The notes under the pieces were generated by a model. It was given only the letters and a program-made list of their open reading frames with translations. It had not been told where the DNA came from and searched no databases. DNA of 26,356 nt from Rhizophagus sp. LPA8_4_AMF (taxonomy: Eukaryota > Glomeromycota > Glomeromycetes > Glomerales > Glomeraceae). The stretch is taken from NCBI GenBank assembly GCA_021464525.1, contig JADRCO010000792.1, positions 1 through 26,356 on the forward strand. Direction: 5' to 3'. Positions 12,370 through 22,652 of the stretch are shown one piece after another. The position numbers and the translations under genes are program-made. Numbering within the stretch: the first letter of the stretch is position 1; each line of letters opens with the position of its first letter.

Positions 12370-13052
12370 ATGAATGCAAATGGATCACAGAATAGCGAGA
12401 GTGGCGAGAGCAGCGAGAAAGCTATCGCTAGGCTTGTTTATTTAAGTTTGTTTTCTAAGAAAAAAGAAATCCAAAGGAATGTTATTACGAATTATTTTGA
12501 TGTTAATGCTGGTATGATATAAAATAGATTAAAAGAATAATTTATTGAAAATTGATTAAAAATTTTTGAACTTTTTTAGTCTTTGAAAATCCAATTTTAC
12601 TTGTCGAATCACATGACCAAATAATCAATCAATTCCATTTGCTTTCTGCGTTCTTCTATACTATAACACCCGAAATACAATCAGTCACTAATAGTAAAAT
12701 AGCAGGAAATCATCATTTAGTGTGCATAGATGCTCTGATTAAATATCGTTTCCCTCTTCAATTTCCTTCATTTCCGTGTTTGCGTGTAGTGTTTGGTAAA
12801 AATAGTCAATTTTGTAATAGCTGTAATAATGAATTTACATTGCGTATAATTTCAAGATTTGAGTTCAACGAACAACACAAGATTGTTAGACATGAAGATA
12901 TCTGGAGTTTAAAGGATTTGTTGGAATCTTTACCAGTTGTTGGATGGCTGTATGCAGAAATCGCAAGAAAACTTACCGGAATGGTTACTGGGGGTGTAGT
13001 TATTGCTGTTAAAGAATTGACACATGGGATGAGCGGGATATTTGATTTATAG
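12370..13052 (+). CDS. NTF2-like (SnoaL/SigF-like) domain protein
   Basis: Two exons (12370-12511, 12580-13052) with a 68-nt intron, phase 1, give 204 residues. An N-terminal helix (KAIARLVYLSLFSKKKEIQRNVITNYF) is followed by DVNAVFENPILLVESHDQI and a beta-rich region. RHEDIWSLKDLLESLPVVGWLYAEIARKLTG sits near the C-terminus. This layout, with the HEDIW strand followed by a membrane-associated-looking LPVVGWLY helix, matches fungal proteins of the NTF2-like superfamily annotated as SigF-like or SnoaL-like, whose function is unknown. A Cys pair (FCNSC, encoded near 12812-12826) is present. The start was taken at the first ATG upstream of the splice site. The last 25 residues (VTGGVVIAVKEL) could pack against a membrane. 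Domain assignment is by pattern and moderately sure. Confidence 0.75.
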
Positions 13053-13659
13053 ATTATATGAATAATTTTTTATATAAGGACACTGTTTTATATTGTGTCT
13101 GCTTTACAATGAACGTTGCCTTAATACACTAATACATTAAAGATCACACTAATCTTGGAATCTTATTAAATAAGTGATCAGGAACAGTTATAAAGTATCT
13201 ATGACTCAAAATCAAACTTAACCGATTGATTTTTTCTTACAATCAAGACCCTTAGATTTTGGAATTTAAATTTAATTTAACATCAAATGATTTGTTTAAA
13301 CATTTAAACAGGAATCCCTTCTCTGATTATCCCGATACTTGTTTCGGTTTCTGGATAAAAACTTTAAACAATAGGTGATAATATTTTTTTTGATACACCG
13401 TGTGAAATATGTAATGTGTGATAAATTATGCTTAACAGTTAAAGACAGAGAAAACAATTAAAATTACATGATTAAAATTAAAAAATCTCAGAAGAACTAG
13501 TCTAGACACGTATGTTTTGATTTTTCCACATCATACTTGCAGATATGTACAATCTTCATTAAATTGGCTCCATTTGACATTCCCGTCAAATTATTCCATG
13601 CATTGGATGAAAAATCTATTTATTACCTTTAGTTAGCACTGATTTAATATCATTAATAA
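13053..13659. other. Non-coding spacer
   Basis: About 600 bp, AT-rich, with no recognised exon. It probably includes the 3' end of the NTF2-like gene. Nothing else is seen. Confidence 0.4.
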
Positions 13660-14030
13660 CAAATCAGTGTATTTCAAAGTATCAAGGCACTCAGAAACAA
13701 TGGCAGCATATTTGACGACGAAGATATTTCAGACGCAGATTCAGGAGTTGCAGAAGAATATTCAACAATGACCAATTCAGAAGCATCAGCTATACCTGCT
13801 GCTCGACCAAAGCTGCAAAAATGGCCACCAAAGTGGTATAAAGATGACTATCCTCCCGACTATCTGGATGAAATGCCCGATCCAGGTCCTAATCCATTTG
13901 GATAATGATCCAAAAGAATATAGGCAACAGCAATATCAAGACATGATTAGATTTTCACGGAGTGAAGATGAGAAATTGGCTAGGAAAGTCGCAAAAAAAC
14001 TCAGGGAGCAGTCAATAAGATGTGGACAGT
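13660..14030 (+). pseudogene. Frameshifted ORF remnant, unknown family
   Basis: An open frame from 13660 to the stop at 13903-13905 has balanced composition unlike the AT-rich spacer: acidic DDEDISDADSGVAEEYS, then WPPKWYKDDYPPDYLDEMPD. It ends just where a second frame takes over (13898 onward: DNDPKEYRQQQYQDMIRFS, then EDEKLARKVAKKLREQ). One base gained or lost near 13895-13903 would account for the change of frame. No ATG precedes the first part closely, and the second part runs into the intron-like repeat at 14033. It may be a decayed gene or mobile-element fragment. I do not recognise the family. An alternative is two exons of a real gene with a splice site I cannot place. Confidence 0.4.
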
Positions 14031-14032
14031 GG

Positions 14033-14170
14033 ACTGTTTGGGTCCTCACCTGGAACTTCCGGAATGGTAAGTTGAAGGGGAAACTTCGGTAATTTTTTAT
14101 TATGGGAACGTTGCTAACGTTCCTTTTTCATTTTTTTTTCCTTTGGGACGGCTCCTGGACTTCTGTAGTG
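14033..14170 (+). repeat. Solitary copy of the intron-like hairpin repeat
   Basis: Same architecture as the array at 461-864: an exon-like lead (GGACTGTTTGGG...GGAACTTCCGGAATG), GTAAGTTGA at 14067, a T-run, a hairpin with arms GGAACGTT (14105-14112) and AACGTTCC (14116-14123) around GCT, a TGCTAAC branch-point-like motif (14112-14118), a pyrimidine tract and then GGACGGCTCCTGGACTTCTG, which aligns with the array spacer. The hairpin sequence differs from the array copies while pairing is kept. Homology was judged by eye. Confidence 0.65.
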
Positions 14171-14333
14171 AATCTGGCATTAGAAATATTCAACGCCGAT
14201 CATTTATAATTCTGCATCGAATAATATTTGGCGTAACCTGACACATTTTTCAGGATGAAAACTAAAATGTAATTTTCTGGCCGGTTGAAAATCTAAAAAA
14301 AAACTGTTAATATTGCGAAGAACGTTTTACAAA
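14171..14333. promoter_or_regulatory. Upstream region of SEC15
   Basis: Short spacer (163 bp) between the repeat copy and the Sec15 start codon. It must contain the 5' leader and part of the promoter. No named motif was recognised. Confidence 0.3.
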
Positions 14334-17300
14334 ATGTCGGCTAACGACCAACAACAGCTTCAGAATCTTGTATTCTCGGCGGAATTGAATGTTGAAAATG
14401 AGAACCTTGAACAACTCGGTCCTATCATAAAAACTATTTATGATACTGATAGACAGGAAGCTTTTCTTGATCAGCTGGCAATGTTTGTTAGGAAGAAAGA
14501 AGGAGAAATTGAGAGAATGTGTAATAGTAATTATCAGGTATGGCTTGAATTAATTCAATATCTATAGACTTCTTTGGATATATCTAATTTGGGGTTATCT
14601 CTCGTATTTTGTTAATCATTTTTACAATAAATAAGTAAATAAATGAATTTATCATTGATAGGAATTTATACAATCTGTGGATCAATTATTGAAAGTTAGA
14701 CAAGGAACTGTCAATTTAAAAAATAAAATAATTGATTTAAATTATGATGTACAAAAATCTGGTAAAAAAGTTGCATCAAAGGTAGTTACATTATTTTCAT
14801 TTATTAAAACTACATTGATTACCATTTTTAATAAACTTTTCTCCTTTTACTAGAAAAAAGAACTTATACAAACACGAAGAATCCAAAAAAATATTGATGA
14901 AGCTGTTGAAACATTGCAATTATGTTTACATGTACTTGATATGGCAAATCGTGTAAATCATTTAGTAGAAGAGAGAAAATATTATTCGGCATTAAGGGTA
15001 GATATTCTGTTGGTTTAATTGCTTTTTAGGATTTGTTAGTGAAGACATTAAAGTGTTATTATTTCAGACATTGGAAGAGTTACAGACTGTTCATTTGCGT
15101 AAAGCTATACAATATGAATTCGCCAAACATTTGCGTATGTTATATCTTCGTTTTATAAAGTATATTTACGATTTGGAATTTGGGATAATATGTAATTTAT
15201 TTTAGAGGAATCTATTCCCGTTATGCAACATGATGTCAAGAATGCTGTAACAAAAGAAATGAAAGAATGGTTATTTAAGTATGTGATTATAATATCTATT
15301 GCTGTAAACGTATCCAAATTAAGTTATTAATTAGATACGGACACTGAGTTAATTATTGATCAATTTCTTTGTTATGTAAAGAGTTCGGCAAGTGTCCGGA
15401 GAAGTTGGCAAAATAGCGATGGAACAAATGAAGTTACGTCAAGAACGATGGAAACTTAAGGTTGCTAAAAATCCCGATTTACGTTCAGTTCCGGTTAGTT
15501 CGCCAATTGAGATTGTGATGAACGAAGAAAATGAATGTACGCTATTATCATTCACCATTCTTATTTCCTCATTTTACAAGTGAAATATAATTTACATTCT
15601 TTTTTATTATATAGTTAACATCGTAAATAATGATCAAGTACATATTGATTTCAAACCATTATATCAATGTTTGCATATTTACGAAGAATTAGGAAAACGA
15701 AATGAATTTAAATCAAATTATGAAGAAGATAGAAGGGTAATTAATTTCATATGAATTACACATAATAATTATTATATTTAATTTTTTTTTCTTTCAAGTC
15801 TCAAGCAAATTTGGTTCTATCACAATCATTCACATTGAGGGAAGGTAATGAGAAGGGTTTCGAAGCTTTCCTTCAAGACATTGTAGGGTTTTTTGTTGTA
15901 GAATATGTGATTGTACACTCTACACAAAATTTTCGATCTCAAACAGAAGTTGATAACTTATGGGATTCAGTAATTGCTAAAGTCGTTAAAATTATTACTG
16001 AAAGTCTTGATGAATGTCATGATCCAAATTTATTTTTACAGATTAAATTTTCTTTATTTACCTTCATTCAAACTTTGGAGGTATTTAAATTTACATACTT
16101 TTTTTCTATTTAAAGTTCTTTCATAGTTAATATATATATATATATTTTCTTAGGATTACGGGTATAATGTTCACGCATTTACAGATTTAATATTAACTGT
16201 TTTTCAAAGATACTCTGATATGTTGAAACAAAGATTTTTGGAAGATTTTCTTCAGGTAAAATAAGTTAATTTTTTATTTCTTCGATATTAAGTTGATTTT
16301 TTAAAAGTTATATATTGTAGACACTCCTGTATGATGATTATATGCCAATGCCGATTAGTAGTCCAGCAGAGTATGAGGCAGTTGTTGATGCTTGTTGGTT
16401 TAAAGAGGATCATCGTATTAGTCAAGGGTACGTTAGGAATCGATTATCGAATCTTTTTAAATATTTTTATACGTGGCCAGCCCGGCCAAATTCAGTTTTT
16501 AATTGGGTGGTATTGAAAACTCTTGGAGCCGAATCAGTCCATATGTAAAAAATTGTTGAGAATCGATACTTGAGAATCGATATTACTTTGTAATTTCGAT
16601 TTTCAGAATCAGAAATAATAAGGAAAAATTTTACTTTTGTATGAATATCTTATAGATACCCAAGGACGCTTCCTTTTTCACAAGCATATCCTTCATGTTG
16701 CTTGGACATTAAAAAATTTGTGGATCAATACTATACATTTGCAGAAGGCGATTCACGACAATTTAGTACAGTAGACGATATTGCAAAACAGGTTGGTTTA
16801 ATATTATAGTTTAGGAAATTTTTTGAATTATCCGCTGATAATGAATATATTTCGCTCTTTAAAAAGACGTTAGATAATTTGTTAATAGAACATGTTAATG
16901 GTGTTCTAACGAGTAAATTAGAAAGTCAAAATATGTCACAGATCGTACAAATTATCATTAATCTCGAATATTTTCATGATGCCTGCGGGGAATTAGAAAA
17001 ATTATTGAAATCAAAAAGGTATATTATTTACCTTATTCCACTCCTGTAAAAAAAAAAATTACAAATTACCATGACAAATATTATTTTTTTTTAGATCATC
17101 TCATCGTGGAGGCCAAATCAAATTAAAAGCTGCTGAAGAATTTCGTGAGACTAGTAAAAAAGCAGAGAAGCGTATTTTCGAACTTGTCAATTCAAAAATT
17201 GATGATTTCTTAGAATTAGCAGATTATGATTGGTAAGTCTTTTATTTCACATCTTGAAATCTTGAATTTATCATATACTTTAATTGTGTAATTATTTAGG

Positions 17301-18121
17301 GTGCCGAATTCTGTTCAGGCTCATCCAAGTTTTTTCCTTCACGGTTTGTTATTTTATTATTAATATGATGTGTCATTTGAAATAATTTAATGAAATTTTT
17401 ACTTTAAAACACAGATATGGTTAACTACCTTACGGCTGTCATTAGTTCAACTTTGTACAATCTTCCGATGTCAATCAAGATTTTTATTTACTTTAATGCT
17501 TTAAGTCATTTGGCTTCTTCTTTATGTGTATGCTTTATTTAACTATTACTTAAAGGTTTATCGAAAAGAACTATTTTTTAAAAGTTGTACTCTATACCTT
17601 CTATAGAATTTAATTCTAAGTCCTAGCGTTAAAAAGATTAATGCAAATGGTGTTGCAAATCTTGAAGTTGATGTCACGTTCCTTGAACATTTTGCACGTA
17701 AACTTGAAGACCCAAATATCGCGGATGCATTTTTAGAATTGAGACAGGTATTTGTAATTATAAATTATAATATAACTACATTAATAAGCAATTAACAGGT
17801 AATTAATTGTATATTATGTTGCCGCTTTTTAGATTGTAACTCTTCTACAATCTGATAATGTTGAGGAATACTTAGATCCTTCTACAAGAAATAGAAAATA
17901 TTCACTACTTAAGCCTACAGATGTTATTAATTTGTTTGATAAGTAAGTTGTCTAAAAACAATTATATTGCAAAAAAATTGTATATTTATAAATATCATGA
18001 TAAAAAAACATATTGTTTTAATAGATGGCAGGATCAACCGTTATTGGCAATGCAACCTGAAGAGAGAGTTAAAAAACGAGCAATGGAAAGTGTTGTACGA
18101 TCTTTGAGAAGTTCGACGTGA
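14334..18121 (+). CDS. SEC15: Exocyst complex subunit Sec15
   Basis: Part of the exocyst, which tethers secretory vesicles to the plasma membrane. Sec15 is the subunit that binds the Rab GTPase Sec4/Rab11 on vesicles. Eighteen exons (14334-14537, 14662-14781, 14854-14997, 15068-15134, 15206-15278, 15382-15536, 15615-15736, 15799-16080, 16154-16255, 16321-16427, 16656-16791, 16867-17018, 17095-17232, 17300-17343, 17415-17527, 17607-17747, 17833-17942, 18025-18121) join in frame to 768 residues. N-terminal helices include LQLCLHVLDMANRVNHLVEERKYYSALR and HLRKAIQYEFAKHL. Next come SIPVMQHDVKNAVTKEMKEWLFKVRQVSGEVGKIAMEQ and DFKPLYQCLHIYEELG. The diagnostic PRTLPFSQAYPSCCLDIKKF follows (from about 461). 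The C-terminal Rab-binding helical domain includes AEKRIFELVNSKIDDFLELADYDWVPN (about 573-602). Length and motif order are normal for the family. Intron 16428-16655 is unusually long. Confidence 0.95.
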
Positions 18122-18767
18122 TGGATATACAAGATCTTTAGATATTATTTATTGTTCTTTTGGCGCAGCCTTAAATATTTGTCCTTTAGACTATTTTACA
18201 GTATTAAATCATTTAATATAATTGACAAAAAAAAAAAAAAATTGAACTATAATACAAATAATAGATGTAAGATTGCTAGGTGATCCATTAAAAATTAATT
18301 CCCTTTGTAGTGGTTTCCTGGTCTTCATAGTAGTTTGTAATGTCCGAACACTTAAGATTCATTTTAAAATTTTCGGGCGTTCGAGTGAAAGAGTTTTTTT
18401 TTGCGTTTGATAAAACCCTCGTCTTTTAACTAGAATCAAATTCAAACCTTGAATCTATCTCAAGTCATCCTAAAATCCTAAAGCAACTTTTTTTTTTATC
18501 AACGTGCTCATTTATTCTGTCAATAAGAATGAACGGATCATGATTACACTGTAATTTTGGACTATTATTGAAGGGACGTTTTTTTGGGGGAAAGTAAATC
18601 TAAATCTATCATGATTATTTTTGTTTTCTATTTTTTTATTTGCTGTAATACGACTTACGATTTAGATTTTATATACAAAAATAATTGAAATGTATCATCC
18701 AATAGGAAAGAGGATCGACAAACTTATCAATTGATTTGCTCTCGAATTAGGTTCGTATCTGACAACG
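18122..18767. other. Spacer between SEC15 and AP-2 mu
   Basis: 646 bp of AT-rich DNA with A/T homopolymers and no supportable exon or RNA gene. It contains the 3' end of SEC15 and the promoter of the next gene. No other feature is visible. Confidence 0.4.
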
Positions 18768-20636
18768 ATGATAAGTGCATTCTTTATTTATAATCAGAAA
18801 GGAGAAGTGCTCATCTCGCGTTTGTATCGTCAAGATTTGAAGTAAGTATGAAGTTTCTGTTTTAGATTAACATAATAGAAACTCATAAAACGCGAACATT
18901 CTAGGCGTTCTGTGGCGGACATTTTTAGAATTCAAGTAATTTCCAATACAGATGTTCGCTCACCAATTATTACACTTGGGTCTACATCATTTTTTCATGT
19001 TCGTCATGATAACCTTTATATTGTGGCCGTTACAAAATGTAATGCTAACGCTGCCTTAGTGTTTGAGTTTTGTTATCGGCTTGTTAATATTGGAAAGGCT
19101 TATTTTGGAAAATTTGACGAGGAAGCCGTTAAGAATAATTTTGTATTAATATATGAGCTGTTAGATGGTAAATACTCGCGCGAATTTGGAATATGAATAA
19201 TGTCCCGTGAAGTTCATAAAATTGATAATGCTTTAACTTTTATTAGAGGTCCTCGATTTTGGGTATCCTCAAAATAGCGAAACAGAAACGCTCAAAATGT
19301 ATATAACCACCGAAGGCGTCAAATCTCAACGCGCTGTGGTATGTTATTTTCAATATTGTAGATAAATTTAGGTAAAATATTGATTATTTTCAATATTAGA
19401 AGGAGGATTCTTCAAAGATCACCATCCAAGCAACTGGAGCCACTTCGTGGCGCAGATCAGATATTAAATACAGAAAAAACGAAGCCTTTATAGATGTAAT
19501 TGAATCCGTAAATTTGTTAATGAGTACTAAAGGTTAGTATCTCTAATGTTCTGTTTTTTATCATTTAGTAGCTTTATAAGGTAATAAAATACTTGTCTTT
19601 GATAAATAGGTACAACGTTAAGAGCGGACGTGTCTGGGCAAATTATGATGAGAGCATACCTTTCTGGTACGCCGGAATGTAAATTTGGACTTAATGATAA
19701 GTTATTATTAGAAAAGGACACATCGCATAGAGGATTGTATGTGAATTTTTTTGTATCTTAAAATAGATTCATTTAGAGACTTACTTAAAATTAAATTATA
19801 CAACAGATCTCAGAGAAGAACTAATGCTGTTGAGATTGATGACTGCCAATTTCATCAATGTGTTAAATTAGGAAAATTCGATTCCGATCGAACTATAAGT
19901 TTTGTTCCTCCAGATGGTGAATTTGAATTAATGAGGTTTGAACCGAATAACCGTTTTTCTTATCTTCAAAATTCCTCGAATGCTATTTTAATTCATTTTA
20001 TTTATAAAGATATCGTACTACAGAAAATGTCAATCTTCCATTTCGTGTTCACCCGGTAGTTAATGAAATTGGCAAATCTCGAGTTGAATATCGAGTTACT
20101 GTAAAAGCCAATTTCTCCCCGAAGTTAATTGCTAATAACGTGGTGATAAGGATTCCCACGCCACTTAACACTGCAAATATTAATATACGCGTTACTGCTG
20201 GTAGAGCGAGATATGTCCCAGCTGAGAATTCTATTGTGTGGAAGTAATGTATCTTAATAATTATGAATACGATATTTTAGAAGTTCTATTTATTTACATT
20301 ATAAAAAAAAAAATTTTTTTTTTATGTAGGTTACCGCGATTTCAAGGACAATCTGAGGCAACGTTGTCTGGCGAAGCTGAACTTTCTTCTATGACTGTTA
20401 AGAAAGCATGGTCGCGACCACCGATATCAATGGATTTTCAAGTTTTAATGTTCACTTCTTCTGGATTATTGGTAAGATTTTTGAAAGTATTCGAAAAAAG
20501 TAATTACACAAGTGTCAAATGGGTAAGGTATATGACTAAAGCAGGAAGTTATCAAATTAGGGTAAGAAAATTTTTTATTATTAATTTTCTTATTTATTTT
20601 CTAATAATATTATTTATTTTTGTTTTTTAGTTTTAA
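18768..20636 (+). CDS. APM4: AP-2 clathrin adaptor complex subunit mu
   Basis: Medium subunit of the endocytic adaptor AP-2, which binds YxxPhi sorting signals and PIP2 at the plasma membrane. Nine exons (18768-18841, 18905-19167, 19247-19338, 19400-19532, 19610-19736, 19807-19952, 20024-20243, 20330-20561, 20631-20636) give 430 residues, against 435 in mammals. The N-terminal longin-like part ([59 protein letters not shown]) distinguishes AP-2 from AP-1 and AP-3. The mu-homology domain follows from residue 160. Phe173 and Asp175 match rat Phe174 and Asp176 of the tyrosine pocket, Arg202 stands for Lys203, and Arg418 matches Arg423. Thr155 matches the AAK1/Prk-type site Thr156. The last coding exon holds only one codon and the stop. 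The donor at 19953 is the least certain boundary. Confidence 0.95.
20303..20323. repeat. A11T10 palindrome just before a 3' splice site
   Basis: Eleven A then ten T within the intron 20244-20329 of the AP-2 mu gene, followed by ATGTAG at the acceptor. The T half can serve as the pyrimidine tract, but in RNA it can pair with the A half. Confidence 0.6.
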
Positions 20637-20974
20637 TGTTTATCACAAAATTTATGATACAGTAAAATAATATTATCAGTTATAGAGATTGCAATACGCA
20701 ACCTAAAAATTAATTTATAATGTACAATATAGGTAATATAGGTAATATCAATTCGAGTTTAATACTAGTACAACTTTTAAAATATTATAGATTATTTTAA
20801 TTCTAATTGAATCAATGAATCCGTCGAGGGAGCATATTTTATATATAATACATTTTATATCAGTCAAATTGATTCTAATATTTTTATTTAATTATTTAAA
20901 TTGTCAGTAAAGTTAAATAAATGTTGTAATAAAAAAAAAATATTAAATTCTATTTTGATCTTTTCTTTTTTTCT
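20637..20974. other. Convergent spacer, AP-2 mu / mitochondrial carrier
   Basis: 338 bp between stop codons of convergent genes. It is very AT-rich, with a small direct repeat (ATAGGTAAT at about 20730-20747). It presumably contains both 3' untranslated ends. Nothing else is visible. Confidence 0.4.
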
Positions 20975-22427
20975 TTAAATCTTTTCAAATAATTCCATAG
21001 CGAACTCAAAGGCAACAAAACTTGAAGCATTAACAGGGCCAGCACGTAGCATACATGTTCCAAATCCCTTAAAAAAACCTTTAATTCCTTCCCTGGCTAA
21101 AATCTGTTTTGCACAGTCAAATGAACTTGAATACTTTCGCTTTTTTTTTGAAAAGCAATCAGTTTGAATTTTACTCTTGATAACATCTATCGGATAAATA
21201 GAACTCCACATTCCATATCCTTAAAAAAATTAAAGTTTACATTTGAAAACAGAAATAAAAAATTTTTTAATGCGTATAAGACAAACCTGCTGCAGCTCCA
21301 TATAAGCATTTTTTCCAACCGGGTAATTCATTCCTTAATTTCTTTTCTTTTAGCATAGCGCGTTGCATAAGAAATTCGTATATTAGAAAATAACAAGCAC
21401 CCCCATGAAATTCACGTGCCATTGTTATTAACTGTCCCTTATAAATTCCTTTAATACCGTGGCAGGAATATATTTTTTTGATACAATCAATTGGTCCATT
21501 ATACCTTTTAATCTGAGTTTTTTCGCTAGATGAAAATATTCTAGACGGAGTAGTTTGAATTTGGAGACCTAATTTAACAAACAATCACTAAATATATATA
21601 AAGTTATCAAGATACATAATCTATAATTAAATTTAAACAGAGCAAATCCCCGATTTAGCTCTATAATATCGCCACAAGACTTACGCGTACGAATATGTTC
21701 AACTGGACCTATAAAACAGAATTCAAGGAATTACAATTTGCAAATAAATCGATAAGCATTTCAAATATAACTTACAAAAAACAAAAGAAGCTGCCATTCC
21801 AGCCGCTGCTCCAGTTTGATACAGTTGTGGTAATGTCAACTGCCCTGGGCGTTTATTTCTTTCATTAAAGAATCTTTTCATAAATTCGAAAACTAAAAAT
21901 TGAATAGAGACACAGGCACCAACTCCTACTAATGGGGTAGTTGTTCCCTATATATTCTCTAAAAATAAGCGGACGACGAAAATATATACCCGTAATAGAA
22001 TTCCTGTATGCGAATATTTTAACAAAACAAATCAAAAATTAGATAATTACAAACCTTATAAAATGCGGTCAAGCCTTCCTTTCGGGTTTTCCTTACACAA
22101 TCCAGCATGCTAGTATATTTTGGTGGTTCGCCTTGTGTTTGAAGTCTCTATATAAATAATATATTATAATTATTTTTACTTCTTGTATTCTTACTGAATA
22201 AACATATTCACACGAAATCTCACCACTTTAACCGTATCAAATGGCTAGACAATAAAGAATAAGAACAGCTCACTTGTTAAACAACGAATAAAATACTGGT
22301 TGAAATAAAAGTATATTTAAGTTACCTGGCCAACTAACACCTGTACGATTCCGCCAACCGTTCCGCTAAAACAATCTTTAGCGGCTCTCTTAAACCCTCC
22401 TTGGCTTGTTCGGTCTGTTCCTGACAT
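20975..22427 (-). CDS. Mitochondrial carrier (SLC25), Ymc1/Ymc2-like
   Basis: Inner-membrane solute carrier. Seven exons on the minus strand (22326-22427, 22224-22244, 22055-22147, 21776-21947, 21685-21708, 21287-21568, 20975-21219) join to 312 residues, the usual carrier length. All three Px[DE]xx[KR] signatures are present: PFDTVKVRLQ (35-44), PVEHIRTRLQ (131-140) and PIDVIKSKIQ (241-250). The opening KDCFSGTVGGIVQVLVGQ and the second-repeat EHIR motif resemble the Ymc1/Ymc2 branch near the carnitine/ornithine carriers, so glycine, glutamate or another small organic acid is a possible substrate. This is inferred, not shown. Two exons are tiny: 21 nt (PFDTVKV) and 24 nt (around PVEHIRT). The start is the ATG giving MSGTDRTSQGG. 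The ATG at 22517-22519 lies in another frame that fails to enter the carrier fold. Confidence 0.92.
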
Positions 22428-22652
22428 TTTTTAGATGTTAGAGTAAAATCAGATGTTCGAGTAAAATCAATAAAATCGGATAAACGCGTTTTATATCGAT
22501 CTAATAATACACGTGCCATCAAACCGTATTTCCTAATTTGGAATTAACTACTGCCTAAAATCATCTCCACGGAACGGGTTAAATCGGATTTAAAATCAAG
22601 TAAAATCAGGATCTAATCTTAATATCAGTAACTCGAATGTTCGAATCATTCT
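22428..22652. promoter_or_regulatory. Divergent promoter region, carrier / alanine aminotransferase
   Basis: 225 bp between head-to-head start codons. It contains several related AAATC-rich stretches (GTAAAATCAGATGTTCGA, GTAAAATCAATAAAATCGGAT, TTAAATCGGATTTAAAATC, AGTAAAATCAGGATC on one strand or the other), which form a loose repeat. Regulatory use is inferred from position only. Confidence 0.35.

Noticed and set aside
16331-16548. Frame running from SEC15 exon 10 into the following intron
   Set aside because: The sequence after 16427 (RNRLSNLFKYFY and on) breaks the conserved link to PRTLPFS, and splicing from GTACGT at 16428 to the AG at 16655 restores it.
22334-22522. 62-codon frame opening upstream of the carrier start
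   Set aside because: It overlaps carrier exon 1 in another frame and ends without entering the carrier fold. ATG at 22427 gives the conserved KDCFSGTVGG sequence.
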